From JAPLDA01 sp043787975 (lineage in GTDB: Bacteria; Bacteroidota; Bacteroidia; AKYH767-A; 2013-40CM-41-45), in the NCBI GenBank assembly GCA_043787975.1, contig JAYVUK010000038.1:1-64000 (forward strand): DNA of 64,000 nt, given 5' to 3'. A program made the translations under genes and the position numbers. Of the stretch, positions 27,279 to 35,916 are shown one piece after another (the stretch's first letter is position 1; the number at the start of each line of letters is the position of its first letter). The notes beneath the pieces are model-generated. The model was not told where the DNA came from, did not search any database, and saw only the letters and a program-made list of their open reading frames with translations.

Positions 27279-27902
27279 GTGAAAATCACGTTAGAAAAAG
27301 CCGGAAGGAAATTTTATGCCGAGTGGATTTTCAGAAATCTTAATCTTGAACTTTTATCAGCTGATTCGCTTGCTATTTTAGGTCCGAACGGATCAGGAAA
27401 GTCTACCTTGTTACAACTAATTTCCGGAAACACTCTTCCCACAGAAGGAACTATCATGTACTTTGAGAATGAAAAAAGAATTGCCGGGGAAGAGATTTTT
27501 CAACACCTCAGTTTTGCGGCTCCTTATCTTGAACTGATTGAAGAATTCACACTGACCGAAATGGTTCGCTTTCATTTTCTCTTTAAGAAACCCGTACATA
27601 ATTTTTCAGAAAAGGAAATCATTTCACTATCCGGACTGGAGCATGCCGAAAAAAAAGTTTTAAAATATTTTTCTTCGGGAATGAAGCAGCGAGTTAAACT
27701 TTCACTTGCCTTATTAAGCGATGTAAAAATTATTTTACTCGATGAACCTTGTTCGAATTTAGATAAAGAAGCTGTTCAATGGTTCAGGCAACTGGTTACT
27801 ACCTACTCAAAAGATAAGATCACCCTTGTTTGTTCCAATAATCAATCGGAAGAATTTGATTTCTGTGATCAACAGATCAATTTAATGGACTGGAAAATCT
27901 GA
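27279..27902 (+). CDS. ABC transporter ATP-binding protein
   Basis: A 207-residue single ATPase domain with a GTG start 10 bases after lpxA. Walker A is GPNGSGKSTLL, the Q-loop region lies near FAAPYLELIEEFT, the signature is YFSSGMKQRVKLSLAL (SSGMKQR for LSGGQ) and Walker B is IILLDEPCSNLD. It is short and lacks membrane segments, like CcmA-type ATPases. The partner permease is not in the window, so the substrate is unknown. The gene ends 14 bases before the tRNA-Gly gene, which is on the other strand. Confidence 0.88.
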   Translation: MKITLEKAGRKFYAEWIFRNLNLELLSADSLAILGPNGSGKSTLLQLISGNTLPTEGTIMYFENEKRIAGEEIFQHLSFAAPYLELIEEFTLTEMVRFHFLFKKPVHNFSEKEIISLSGLEHAEKKVLKYFSSGMKQRVKLSLALLSDVKIILLDEPCSNLDKEAVQWFRQLVTTYSKDKITLVCSNNQSEEFDFCDQQINLMDWKI

Positions 27903-27916
27903 GCAACTATTTTTTG

Positions 27917-27989
27917 AGCGGTAAACGGGATTCGAACCCGCGACTTTCAGCTTGGGAAGCTGACACTCTACCAACTGAGCTATTACCGC
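27917..27989 (-). tRNA. tRNA-Gly (anticodon CCC)
   Basis: On the minus strand the 73 bases fold into a full cloverleaf: acceptor GCGGTAA/TTACCGC with discriminator U, D-arm with AGCTCAGTTGGTAGAG, anticodon stem TCAGC/GCTGA with loop TTCCCAA, and T-arm GCGGGTTCGAATCCCGT. The CCC anticodon reads glycine codon GGG. No CCA is encoded. Confidence 0.96.
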
Positions 27990-28151
27990 CTAATTTACCA
28001 TTCACACTAATAAACTTCAATTTCATACTCCCTTCATAGCATTCCAGTTAGATTTGCTGAAAACTTTGGCTAAATAGTTGTTTGGACGATAAAAAGTAAT
28101 ACAATAATAATTATTTTTGTCTTCCATTCACAAAAACGAATTACAAAAACT

Positions 28152-28634
28152 ATGAAAAACATCGCTATTACATTATTACTTCTCTTCGGAGCCGGAGTTG
28201 CGACAAAAGCCCAGGACACAGCCAAAAAGGATAGTGTCCTAAAGGACAATCCGAATGCTCCTGAAATCGTTTTTGAAAATGAACTGCACGATTACGGAAC
28301 CATTAAAAATGGGGCTGACGGAAGTTGCGAATTCAAATTTAAGAACACAGGTAAAGAGCCTTTGGTTATTTCAAATGCCAGGGGAAGTTGTGGTTGTACA
28401 GTTCCTACATGGCCCAAAGAACCGATCATGAAAGGACAATCAGCGGTAATCAAAGTTCATTATGATACAAAGCGCACAGGCGCTTTTACAAAGACCGTTA
28501 CGATTGAATCAAATGCAAAATCAAATCCGAAAGTAATTACGATTAAAGGTGTTGTTGATGCTCCTGATGAAAATGCTGATCAGACGATGCCATTTAAAAA
28601 GGTTCAGGAAGGTGCCACTCCTCTTGCAAAATAA
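28152..28634 (+). CDS. DUF1573 protein, first of three tandem copies
   Basis: A 160-residue exported protein with a signal peptide of about 20 residues (cut near TKAQ). The DUF1573 Ig-like domain has HDYGTIKNGADGSCEFKF and the conserved SCGCTVPTWPKEPI, whose two cysteines are exposed on a loop. DUF1573 proteins are common in Bacteroidota, are probably periplasmic or lipid-linked, and have no known function. Two paralogues follow within 50 bases each. A TATTTTTG -7-like element lies at 28112-28119. Confidence 0.88.
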   Translation: MKNIAITLLLLFGAGVATKAQDTAKKDSVLKDNPNAPEIVFENELHDYGTIKNGADGSCEFKFKNTGKEPLVISNARGSCGCTVPTWPKEPIMKGQSAVIKVHYDTKRTGAFTKTVTIESNAKSNPKVITIKGVVDAPDENADQTMPFKKVQEGATPLAK

Positions 28635-28675
28635 CCAATCAAAATAATTGAACTCTAAATAAAATTTATCTACTT

Positions 28676-29125
28676 ATGAAAACAAAATCACTCTTATTAA
28701 TCTTCGGGATGCTTATTGCAACTTTCACATTTGCGCAAGAGAAAAAACAACTTACAGATATTGCGAATGAAAGCAATGGAGCCGATTTCAAATTCAACGA
28801 ACAAGAATTCAATTTTGGAACTATTAAACAAGGTGAATCAGTCACTCATGAATTTGATTTTGTAAACACCGGAAGTGAACCCATCATTATTACTTCTGCT
28901 GCGGGATCCTGCGGTTGCACAGTTCCAACATGGCCAAAAGAGCCCATTGCAAAAGGCCAAAAGTCAACCATCAAGGTTACTTTTAATTCCGCAGGTAAGA
29001 TGGGGCTACAGGATAAAACGGTCACCATTAATTCAAATGCAAAACAAAACCCGATGGTTCTTCATCTAAAGGGAACTGTTGAGCAACCCGTAGCCCAACC
29101 TTCCGTAGAAGGTGAAAAAAAATAA
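28676..29125 (+). CDS. DUF1573 protein, second tandem copy
   Basis: A 149-residue paralogue of its neighbours with a signal peptide ending near TFAQ. The domain runs from DFKFNEQEFNFGTIKQG to VLHLKGTV and keeps GSCGCTVPTWPKEPIAKGQ. It is closer to the third copy than to the first: both share FNFGTIKQG and GKMG.QDKTVTI. It lies 41 bases after the first copy in what looks like one transcription unit. Confidence 0.88.
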   Translation: MKTKSLLLIFGMLIATFTFAQEKKQLTDIANESNGADFKFNEQEFNFGTIKQGESVTHEFDFVNTGSEPIIITSAAGSCGCTVPTWPKEPIAKGQKSTIKVTFNSAGKMGLQDKTVTINSNAKQNPMVLHLKGTVEQPVAQPSVEGEKK

Positions 29126-29176
29126 TTATCTAACAAAATTTATAACCCAAAACAAATAAAAACCCAAACTAAAAAA

Positions 29177-29686
29177 ATGAAAAAAATAATCTTAGCTGTA
29201 TCAATGTTTGTTTTTGTTGCATCTGTAAACGCACAAAACAACAAACCAGCACCTGCTGCTTCTCCTGCTTCGGCAACAACTCCAGCTGCTGCAACACCTG
29301 CAACTCCTGCTGCTGTCCAGGAAAATAAAAACCAGGCAGATTTTAAATTCGATGAAGAAGAATTTAACTTCGGAACGATTAAACAAGGCGACAAAGTAAC
29401 TCACGATTTCAATTTTGTGAACGCTGGTAAGGAGCCGTTAGTAATCACTGAAGCTCATGGTTCTTGCGGTTGCACAGTTCCGTCATGGCCTAAAGAGCCT
29501 GTTGCAAAAGGTGCAAAGGCTGTCATTCACGTTGAATTCAATTCAACAGGTAAAATGGGAATGCAGGATAAAACCGTTACGATTACTTCGAATGCAAAAG
29601 TTGGTTCAAAAGTCCTTCACTTGAAAGGAAATGTTGAAACTCCTCCGGCAACTCCTACTCCAGCGCCTGCAGGTGACAAGAAGTAA
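29177..29686 (+). CDS. DUF1573 protein, third tandem copy with Ala/Pro/Thr-rich linker
   Basis: A 169-residue paralogue with a signal peptide ending near SVNAQ. Between the signal and the domain is a low-complexity linker of about 30 residues rich in Ala, Pro and Thr (residues 20-50), and the C-terminus is again Pro-rich. The domain keeps FNFGTIKQGDKVTHDFNF and GSCGCTVPSWPKEPV. The linker may let the domain extend from a membrane or complex. It ends the tandem array, followed by a terminator. Confidence 0.88.
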   Translation: MKKIILAVSMFVFVASVNAQNNKPAPAASPASATTPAAATPATPAAVQENKNQADFKFDEEEFNFGTIKQGDKVTHDFNFVNAGKEPLVITEAHGSCGCTVPSWPKEPVAKGAKAVIHVEFNSTGKMGMQDKTVTITSNAKVGSKVLHLKGNVETPPATPTPAPAGDKK

Positions 29687-29721
29687 TCTTTTAAGACTTA
29701 GAGAATAATTTTAACTTTGAA

Positions 29722-29745
29722 CCCCGAGCAATCGGGGTTTTTTTT
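29722..29745 (+). terminator. Intrinsic terminator after the DUF1573 array
   Basis: CCCCGA-GCAA-TCGGGG stem-loop followed by eight T residues, 36 bases past the third DUF1573 stop. Classic rho-independent form. Confidence 0.92.
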
Positions 29746-29765
29746 ATTTTTAACTGCACGCTGTC

Positions 29766-30992
29766 ATGCCAAGAATATCCTTTAAAGGAAATGCGATGCC
29801 TCCTTCGCCCATACGTAAACTTGTTCCGTTTGCTGAACAGGCGAAAAAGGAAGGAAAGAAAATATATCATCTCAATATCGGTCAACCGGACATTGAAACT
29901 CCGGAGAGTATGATGACTGCCATACATAATTTTTCACCGAAAGTAATTGAGTATAGCCATTCAGCAGGCATTGAATCGTACAGGAAGAAACTTGTATCGT
30001 ATTACAGCAAATGCAATATTCAACTTGACTACAGTGAGATCATCATTACTACAGGAGGATCAGAGGCCATTGAAATAGCGATGATGACGTGCATGGATGA
30101 AGGAGATGAAATTATTATTCCGGAACCATTTTATGCCAACTACAATGGCTTTTCAACCCAGGCTGATGTTATTGTGAAACCGATCCGTTCTTCTATTGAA
30201 AATGGTTTTGCGCTCCCTCCCATCGAAGAATTCGAAAAGATCATAACGCCCAAAACAAAAGCGATCATGATCTGCAATCCCAACAATCCGACCGGTTATT
30301 TATATTCCCGTGAAGAACTTGAAACATTGAGGGAAATTGTCAGGAAGAAAGACGTGTGGCTTCTTTCAGATGAAGTGTACAGGGAATTTTGTTATGATGG
30401 TAAGGAGCATTTTTCGGTGATGAATCTTGAAGGCATTGAACAAAATGTAATCATGCTCGATTCCATTTCGAAACGTTACAGCGCCTGTGGTGCACGTATT
30501 GGTGCACTGATTTCACGGAATAAGGAAGTGATGTCAACAGCTCTGAAATTCGCCCAGGCTCGTTTAAGTCCGCCAACATTCGGACAAGTAGCCGCGGAAG
30601 CGGCCATCGACACCCCGGATTCCTATTTTCAAAAAGTGAAAGCTGAATATGTTGAAAGAAGAAATTTTGTTGTTGACGCACTCAATAAAATGGAAGGAGT
30701 TTTTTGCCCGAATCCGGGCGGAGCATTCTATTGCATTGCACGTTTACCAATTGATAATTCTGAGAGATTCTGTCAATGGCTTCTTGAAACATTTTCGCTG
30801 AAAAATGAAACAGTGATGCTTGCTCCCGCAACGGGTTTTTATTCACAGCCGAATCTCGGAACTGATGAAGTTCGCATTGCTTATGTTCTTAATCTAGATT
30901 CCTTAAAAAAAGCAATGGGGTGCCTGGACGAGGCATTGAAAGTCTATCCGGGAAGAGTGATGAAAAATGTGGAAGTAAAAATGCACAGTTAA
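29766..30992 (+). CDS. PLP-dependent aminotransferase, class I/II (aspartate aminotransferase-like)
   Basis: A 408-residue fold-type I enzyme. YHLNIGQPDIETP opens the substrate region; TTGGSEAIEIAMM binds the PLP phosphate; NPNNPTGYLYSREEL and LLSDEVYREF hold the Asn and Asp that contact the ring; LDSISKRYSACGARIGA contains the Schiff-base lysine. The C-terminal arginine for the substrate carboxylate is in EVRIAYVLN. It likely transfers amino groups between aspartate or another amino acid and 2-oxoglutarate. The start is 21 bases after the terminator. Confidence 0.9.
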   Translation: MPRISFKGNAMPPSPIRKLVPFAEQAKKEGKKIYHLNIGQPDIETPESMMTAIHNFSPKVIEYSHSAGIESYRKKLVSYYSKCNIQLDYSEIIITTGGSEAIEIAMMTCMDEGDEIIIPEPFYANYNGFSTQADVIVKPIRSSIENGFALPPIEEFEKIITPKTKAIMICNPNNPTGYLYSREELETLREIVRKKDVWLLSDEVYREFCYDGKEHFSVMNLEGIEQNVIMLDSISKRYSACGARIGALISRNKEVMSTALKFAQARLSPPTFGQVAAEAAIDTPDSYFQKVKAEYVERRNFVVDALNKMEGVFCPNPGGAFYCIARLPIDNSERFCQWLLETFSLKNETVMLAPATGFYSQPNLGTDEVRIAYVLNLDSLKKAMGCLDEALKVYPGRVMKNVEVKMHS

Positions 30993-31043
30993 ACCCATTC
31001 GAAATCTACGATTGAAGGTCTATCTTACTTTTTACATAATTTA

Positions 31044-31679
31044 TCACATTATGTAAATTATTTTTTTTGTTTCAAAATATTCTTCCTTAAAAAAATTCTT
31101 CAGTTCAAAAATCATGACATCGCGGTTTAACACTTCCACCTCTTCCTGAAGGTCACCACCTTTCAGGTATAAAATTCCGTTAGGTAAGATATTAAAGCCC
31201 TCTCTCTTTATCAATGGCTTAGTCCAGGTATAAAATTCTGATAACGTAGTCACTGCTCTGCTCACTATGAAATCAAATTTTTCTTTGATCTCTTCTACCC
31301 TGCTCTTTGTTGCAACTACATTTTTTAATTCCAACGCTCTCGCAACTTCATTTACCACCAAAATCTTTTTTCCAATGGAATCAACAAGATGAAAGGTTAC
31401 TTCCGGAAAAAGTATTGCCAGTGGAATACCCGGAAATCCGCCACCGGTGCCTACATCCAGCACTTTTGTTCCGGGTTTAAATTGAATAACTTTTGCTATT
31501 CCTAACGAATGAAGTACATGATTGATGTAAAGATTATCAATATCCTTCCTTGAAATAACATTGATCTTTGAATTCCAATCAGCATACAAATCTTTTAAAA
31601 GAGAAAATTGCTGAATTTGTCTTTCAGTTAGTTCAGGAAAATAATCGAGAATAATTTTAAATGATCCGTTATCAGCCAT
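31044..31679 (-). CDS. rsmG: 16S rRNA (guanine527-N7)-methyltransferase RsmG
   Basis: A 211-residue SAM-dependent enzyme that makes m7G527 in 16S rRNA. The SAM motif is VLDVGTGGGFPGIPLAILFP; VISRKDIDNLYINHVLHSL and FDFIVSRAVTTLSEF are typical RsmG segments. Loss of this enzyme causes low-level streptomycin resistance in several bacteria. It lies 46 bases downstream of the sigma factor gene on the same strand, probably in one operon. Confidence 0.95.
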   Translation of the reverse strand: MADNGSFKIILDYFPELTERQIQQFSLLKDLYADWNSKINVISRKDIDNLYINHVLHSLGIAKVIQFKPGTKVLDVGTGGGFPGIPLAILFPEVTFHLVDSIGKKILVVNEVARALELKNVVATKSRVEEIKEKFDFIVSRAVTTLSEFYTWTKPLIKREGFNILPNGILYLKGGDLQEEVEVLNRDVMIFELKNFFKEEYFETKKIIYIM

Positions 31680-31725
31680 GATATAAGTGAAGAACTAAAA
31701 AACGAATGACCAATGCACTGATAAA

Positions 31726-32331
31726 CTAAATCTGCTCTTCCTGGTTTTTCAATATCTGGTAAAGAAATTCACGCGCCCTGAAAAGTTGGGCCTTCACAGT
31801 TCCAAGAGGAAGTTGCAATTCGTCTGCAATTTCTTCATACGAGCGTTCCTGGAAATACCTTAATTCAACTAACCGCTTATAACGCGGTTTTAATTTTTCC
31901 ACGACATCACGCATCACAAGTGCCTTTTGCTTTTTAATCATCCGTTCTTCCGGATCAAGCATAGGAGATTTAATTTCAAATTGCATTTCCTGTCCGTTGT
32001 CGTTTTCCATATTCTTATCAATCGAAAACGTCATCTTCTTTTTTCTCCGAATGAAATCAATGCAATTATTGGTCGCTATTTTAAAAAGCCATGTGCTGAA
32101 CGCGTAGTCCGGCGTATATTGATGGAGATTCTTGAATGCTTTACCAAATGCCTCAATGGTGAGATCATCTGCATCATCCCGATTGTTCACCATCTTGAGC
32201 AACATAAAATAAATGGAATCTTTGTATCGCTGCATCAATTCTGCATACGCTTTCTGATCACCTTTCGTAGCTGATAATACCAGCTTAAAATCAATTTGCG
32301 CCTTTTCAGACAAGTTTGGATTTACTTCCAT
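31726..32331 (-). CDS. ECF-type RNA polymerase sigma factor
   Basis: A 201-residue sigma-70 family protein. Region 2 (30-100) includes DADDLTIEAFGKAFKNL and FSTWLFKIATNNCIDFIRR; region 4 (about 135-195) includes LVELRYFQERSYEEIADEL and PLGTVKAQLFRAREFL, the -35-binding HTH. It would direct transcription of a stress or surface regulon. No anti-sigma gene is adjacent, unlike many ECF loci. It overlaps the end of the upstream glycosyltransferase gene by 10 bases, pointing to coupled translation. Confidence 0.92.
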   Translation of the reverse strand: MEVNPNLSEKAQIDFKLVLSATKGDQKAYAELMQRYKDSIYFMLLKMVNNRDDADDLTIEAFGKAFKNLHQYTPDYAFSTWLFKIATNNCIDFIRRKKKMTFSIDKNMENDNGQEMQFEIKSPMLDPEERMIKKQKALVMRDVVEKLKPRYKRLVELRYFQERSYEEIADELQLPLGTVKAQLFRAREFLYQILKNQEEQI

Positions 32332-33440
32332 GGGGTTTGTTTAGTAACAAGATTTGTGAAAAAGAAGACCGGCTGTAACAGTGCCATAAGAAATTCAAGC
32401 AACGGAAAAAACCACAAGAGATCCGCTTCGTGGAGCTTCTTTGAACTTGAATATAATATCGGGAGTTGGATCAGTATTTTCAATGCATACAAAGATAGGA
32501 TGATTCTCCATTCATAATGCAGTATAAGTAATGCGACAAGCGATGAAAAGAAAAGCAGGGCTGAAAAAGAATTCATAAAAAGTTGAAGCTGGTGTTTGCT
32601 CTTGTAAGATCTTCCTGTACCAATGTGTCTTCGCTTTTGAACAAACCAGTCGTTAAATGTTTTCTTCGGATCAGAATACGTAAATGAATCGGGTTGAATT
32701 TCTATTTGCGTATTTGTATTCGTTGCATTTTCATTTACAAACAAATCATCGTCACCTGACAGAAGATGGTAATGACGTGCAAATCCCTTTGTTCGAAAGA
32801 AAAGCGATTTGCGATACGCAAGGTTTCTTCCCACACCCATAAATGGGGAGCCTGCAATAGCACTGGAGAAATATTGCATTGCAATCATAAACGTATCGAA
32901 CCGGATCAGCTTATTGAGAAATCCTTTTTCTTTCATGTAAGCGCCATAGCCCAATACGATTTCAACATCCTTTCTGAAGTGATATTGCATATCTGCAATC
33001 CAGTTTTTACTTGCAATCATACAATCCGAATCCGTAAAAAGAAGAATGTCATTCTTTGCAGCCTTTATACCAAGCGTGAGAGCGAATTTTTTTGCATGAC
33101 GATATTTGTCCTGCTCCTTTATCGTTACCACTTTCAGGTGAGTATATTTTGCTTGAAGCTCTTCGAGGTAAATTCCAGATTCATCCCATGAACAATCATT
33201 TACGACAATCACTTCGAAAGAAGGATATGCCTGTTCCAGTATTGACAGCAAATACTTTTTAAGGTTATTCACTTCGTTTCTGGCACATATAATCACAGAC
33301 ACAGGTTGCGTATCATTCAAGGGAGCTTTGGCTTTGTACAATGCAAATCGCATAAAAGAAAATAAATAATAACCAATCTGAACAGCACATGACAGCACAA
33401 ATAAAATAAATACGATAACTGTAAAATGAATTTCTTTCAT
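32322..33440 (-). CDS. Membrane-bound glycosyltransferase family 2
   Basis: A 372-residue enzyme with an N-terminal membrane segment (5-25), a GT-A domain and two or three C-terminal membrane segments (about 290-370). VSVIICARNEVNNLKKYL starts the catalytic fold, LFTDSDCMIAS has the DxD, and GDDDLFVNENA plus QKRRHIGTGRSYKSKH correspond to the ED and QxxRW-like motifs of processive GT2 enzymes. It probably makes a membrane glycolipid or polysaccharide. The gene overlaps the sigma factor start by 10 bases. Confidence 0.87.
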   Translation of the reverse strand: MKEIHFTVIVFILFVLSCAVQIGYYLFSFMRFALYKAKAPLNDTQPVSVIICARNEVNNLKKYLLSILEQAYPSFEVIVVNDCSWDESGIYLEELQAKYTHLKVVTIKEQDKYRHAKKFALTLGIKAAKNDILLFTDSDCMIASKNWIADMQYHFRKDVEIVLGYGAYMKEKGFLNKLIRFDTFMIAMQYFSSAIAGSPFMGVGRNLAYRKSLFFRTKGFARHYHLLSGDDDLFVNENATNTNTQIEIQPDSFTYSDPKKTFNDWFVQKRRHIGTGRSYKSKHQLQLFMNSFSALLFFSSLVALLILHYEWRIILSLYALKILIQLPILYSSSKKLHEADLLWFFPLLEFLMALLQPVFFFTNLVTKQTPWK

Positions 33441-33510
33441 TTATTTCCTACTCTTCCTTTAATTCTCTCACTTTGCACAAATGTAGAAGCATCGCATCAA
33501 ACAAACTCTT

Positions 33511-33518
33511 TATATTTG
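33511..33518 (+). promoter_or_regulatory. Bacteroidota -7 element (TATATTTG) before tgt
   Basis: Exact TAnnTTTG match 59 bases upstream of the tgt ATG, in the gap divergent from the glycosyltransferase. Likely promoter of tgt and the permease gene behind it. Confidence 0.4.
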
Positions 33519-33577
33519 GCGAGATATTAACGAAGTAATGTTTAAATCAATTTGGAGTCTGAACCACATTTCCCCGG

Positions 33578-34708
33578 ATGAAATTTAAAATAGAAGCAAA
33601 CGACAAGGCAAGCAAGGCACGCGCAGGAGAACTTTCAACTGATCATGGAAAAATCCTTACTCCTATCTTTATGCCTGTCGGAACAGCAGGTTCGGTGAAA
33701 GCCGTTCACCAGCGAGAACTCATTGTTGATGTAAAGGCCCAAATCATTCTTGGCAACACCTATCATCTTTATTTACGCCCAGGATTAAACGTCCTTGAGC
33801 AAGCCGGAGGATTACACCGCTTCATGAACTGGAATCATCCCATACTTACTGACAGTGGCGGATACCAGGTGTATTCACTTGCGGACAGGCGGAAAATAAA
33901 AGAAGACGGAGTTGCGTTCACTTCTCACATTGACGGATCTAAACATTTCTTTACGCCTGAATATGCGATTGATGTGCAGCGGATAATTGGCGCTGATATC
34001 ATCATGGCGTTTGATGAATGTACACCGTATCCATGCGAACTTCGTTATGCAAAAAAAAGTATGGAGATGACACATCGGTGGTTGAAGAGATGTTGTGGAC
34101 GATTTGATGAACGCGAAAGTAGCTACGCTCATTCCCAAACACTATTTCCAATTGTACAGGGAAGTACATTTAAAGAACTGAGGATTGAATCTGCCGAAAC
34201 CATCGCAGCTGAAGAACGGGAAGGAAATGCAATCGGAGGTTTGTCGGTCGGAGAACCTGCAGAAATCATGTATGAAATGACAGAGGTGATTTGTACTATT
34301 CTGCCTGAAGATAAGCCACGCTATTTAATGGGAGTCGGGACGCCCGCCAATATTCTTGAATGCATTGCTTTGGGTATTGATATGTTTGATTGCGTGATGC
34401 CAACGCGGAATGCACGCAATGGAATGTTGTTTACAAAGAATGGAATCATCAACATCCGAAATGAGAAATGGAAAAATGACTTTTCAGCGATTGATGAAGA
34501 AGGAACTTCTTATGTGGATACTTACTATTCAAAAGCGTATTTGCGTCACCTGGTAATTAGTAAGGAAATTCTTGCAGCGCAAATAGCCACACTTCATAAC
34601 CTTTCGTTTTATTTGTGGCTTGTTACTGAAGCGAGAAAGAAGATAATTGAAGGAAATTTCATGCAATGGAAAAATGAAATGGTTGGAAAGCTGGCTCAGC
34701 GACTCTAG
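33578..34708 (+). CDS. tgt: Queuine tRNA-ribosyltransferase
   Basis: A 376-residue TIM-barrel enzyme that swaps guanine-34 for the queuine precursor preQ1 in tRNAs for Asp, Asn, His and Tyr. HPILTDSGGYQVYSL contains a catalytic Asp, GGLSVGEP and YLMGVGTPANIL line the pocket, and DMFDCVMPTRNARNG carries the nucleophile Asp. The C-terminal zinc motif CxCxxC of E. coli Tgt is absent: the matching stretch reads EEGTSYVDTYYSKAYLRHL, although the later histidine (TLHNLSFY) is kept. The gene is followed after 19 bases by an LptG-like permease. Confidence 0.95.
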   Translation: MKFKIEANDKASKARAGELSTDHGKILTPIFMPVGTAGSVKAVHQRELIVDVKAQIILGNTYHLYLRPGLNVLEQAGGLHRFMNWNHPILTDSGGYQVYSLADRRKIKEDGVAFTSHIDGSKHFFTPEYAIDVQRIIGADIIMAFDECTPYPCELRYAKKSMEMTHRWLKRCCGRFDERESSYAHSQTLFPIVQGSTFKELRIESAETIAAEEREGNAIGGLSVGEPAEIMYEMTEVICTILPEDKPRYLMGVGTPANILECIALGIDMFDCVMPTRNARNGMLFTKNGIINIRNEKWKNDFSAIDEEGTSYVDTYYSKAYLRHLVISKEILAAQIATLHNLSFYLWLVTEARKKIIEGNFMQWKNEMVGKLAQRL

Positions 34709-34727
34709 CAAGTTTATTATTTTAGAT

Positions 34728-35804
34728 TTGAAAACACTCGACAAATACATCATCAAAAAATTCCTTGGAACTTTTTTCCTTTCCATGGTGTTGATAATTT
34801 CCATTTCAATTGTATTCGACATCTCAGAAAAAATTGATGATTTCCTTGAGCGCCATGCTCCCGCACAGGCAATCGTTTTTCAATATTACCTGAATTTCAT
34901 TCCTTACTATGCAAATTATTTTGCCCCTCTTTTTGTTTTTATCAGTGTCATCTTCTTCACTTCAAAGATGGCAGCCAATACTGAGATTGTAGCCATACTC
35001 AATAGCGGCGTAAGTTTCCGGAGGATGCTTTTACCCTACTTTATTTCTGCTGCAGCAATTGCCCTTGTCAGTTTTTATTTTAATGGATGGGTGATTCCGC
35101 ATTCCAATCGGGTCAGGCTTGCTTTTGAAAATGTATACATTAAAAATCCCATTGAATTTAAGGATCGGAATATCCATAAACAGATCAGTCCTGGAGTTTT
35201 TATGTACATGGAAAGTTATAATAATACTGAGAACATTGGGTTTCGGTTTACACTGGAGAAAATAGAAAACGGCAAGCGTAATTATTTTCTAAGTGCTGAC
35301 CGAATTGTATGGGATAGCATTCCAAAAAAGTGGAGGATTGAAAATTATTATGATCGAACCATCCATGGTTTTCATGAGGTGTTGAGAACAGGAACTAAAA
35401 TAGATACAGCGCTTGCATTTTACCCTGAAGATTTCAAACGGAGACTGAATATCATAGAAGCTATGGATACGCCGGCACTCAATAGATTTATTGACGAAGA
35501 AAAATTGCATGGCTCCGGGAATGTCAGTACGTACTTGATTGAGAAATACAGGAGAATAGCTGTGCCGATTACGACATTTATTCTCACATTGATGGGTGTA
35601 TCGCTTTCGAGTCGCAAAGTGCGTGGAGGCATTGGTGTACAGCTAGGAATCGGTCTGACACTAAGCTTTGCATATATTCTTTTCATGCAAATCTCTACAA
35701 CATTTGCAACCAGCGGATCCATGCCGCCTTTGATCGCGGTATGGATTCCGAATTTAATTTTTGCAACTGTGGGATTGTTTTTATTAAGGATCGCTCCGAA
35801 ATAA
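34728..35804 (+). CDS. lptG: LptF/LptG-family permease (lipopolysaccharide export)
   Basis: About 358 residues, starting most likely at the TTG at 34728 (MKTLDKYIIKKFLGTFFLSM, a typical beginning for Bacteroidota LptG); an in-frame ATG at 34647 would overlap tgt. There are six predicted membrane segments, three at each end, around a periplasmic beta-jellyroll. With LptF and the ATPase LptB it pulls LPS from the inner membrane onto the Lpt bridge towards LptD; an LptD-like protein is encoded at 44465. LptF and LptG cannot be told apart with certainty here. Confidence 0.87.
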   Translation: MKTLDKYIIKKFLGTFFLSMVLIISISIVFDISEKIDDFLERHAPAQAIVFQYYLNFIPYYANYFAPLFVFISVIFFTSKMAANTEIVAILNSGVSFRRMLLPYFISAAAIALVSFYFNGWVIPHSNRVRLAFENVYIKNPIEFKDRNIHKQISPGVFMYMESYNNTENIGFRFTLEKIENGKRNYFLSADRIVWDSIPKKWRIENYYDRTIHGFHEVLRTGTKIDTALAFYPEDFKRRLNIIEAMDTPALNRFIDEEKLHGSGNVSTYLIEKYRRIAVPITTFILTLMGVSLSSRKVRGGIGVQLGIGLTLSFAYILFMQISTTFATSGSMPPLIAVWIPNLIFATVGLFLLRIAPK

Positions 35805-35843
35805 AGGATCGCTTTAAAAATTTAATAACCTTTTTTAAAATGA

Positions 35844-35887
35844 GAATGTTGGAATGATGGAAAGAAAACTCCATCATTCCAACATTC
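35844..35887. terminator. Long perfect hairpin between convergent genes
   Basis: A perfect 17-bp inverted repeat (35844-35860 and 35871-35887) with a 10-base A-rich loop, between the convergent lptG-like and T9SS genes. It probably stops transcription from both sides. AT-rich flanks lack a strong T-run, so a repeat-family origin is also possible. Confidence 0.6.
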
Positions 35888-35916
35888 AATAAACTTAATA
35901 AACGTTGTTGGTATTA

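Noticed and set aside
32766..33191. Plus-strand open frame of 141 codons opposite the membrane glycosyltransferase
   Set aside because: Antisense to a clear GT2 enzyme with intact motifs.
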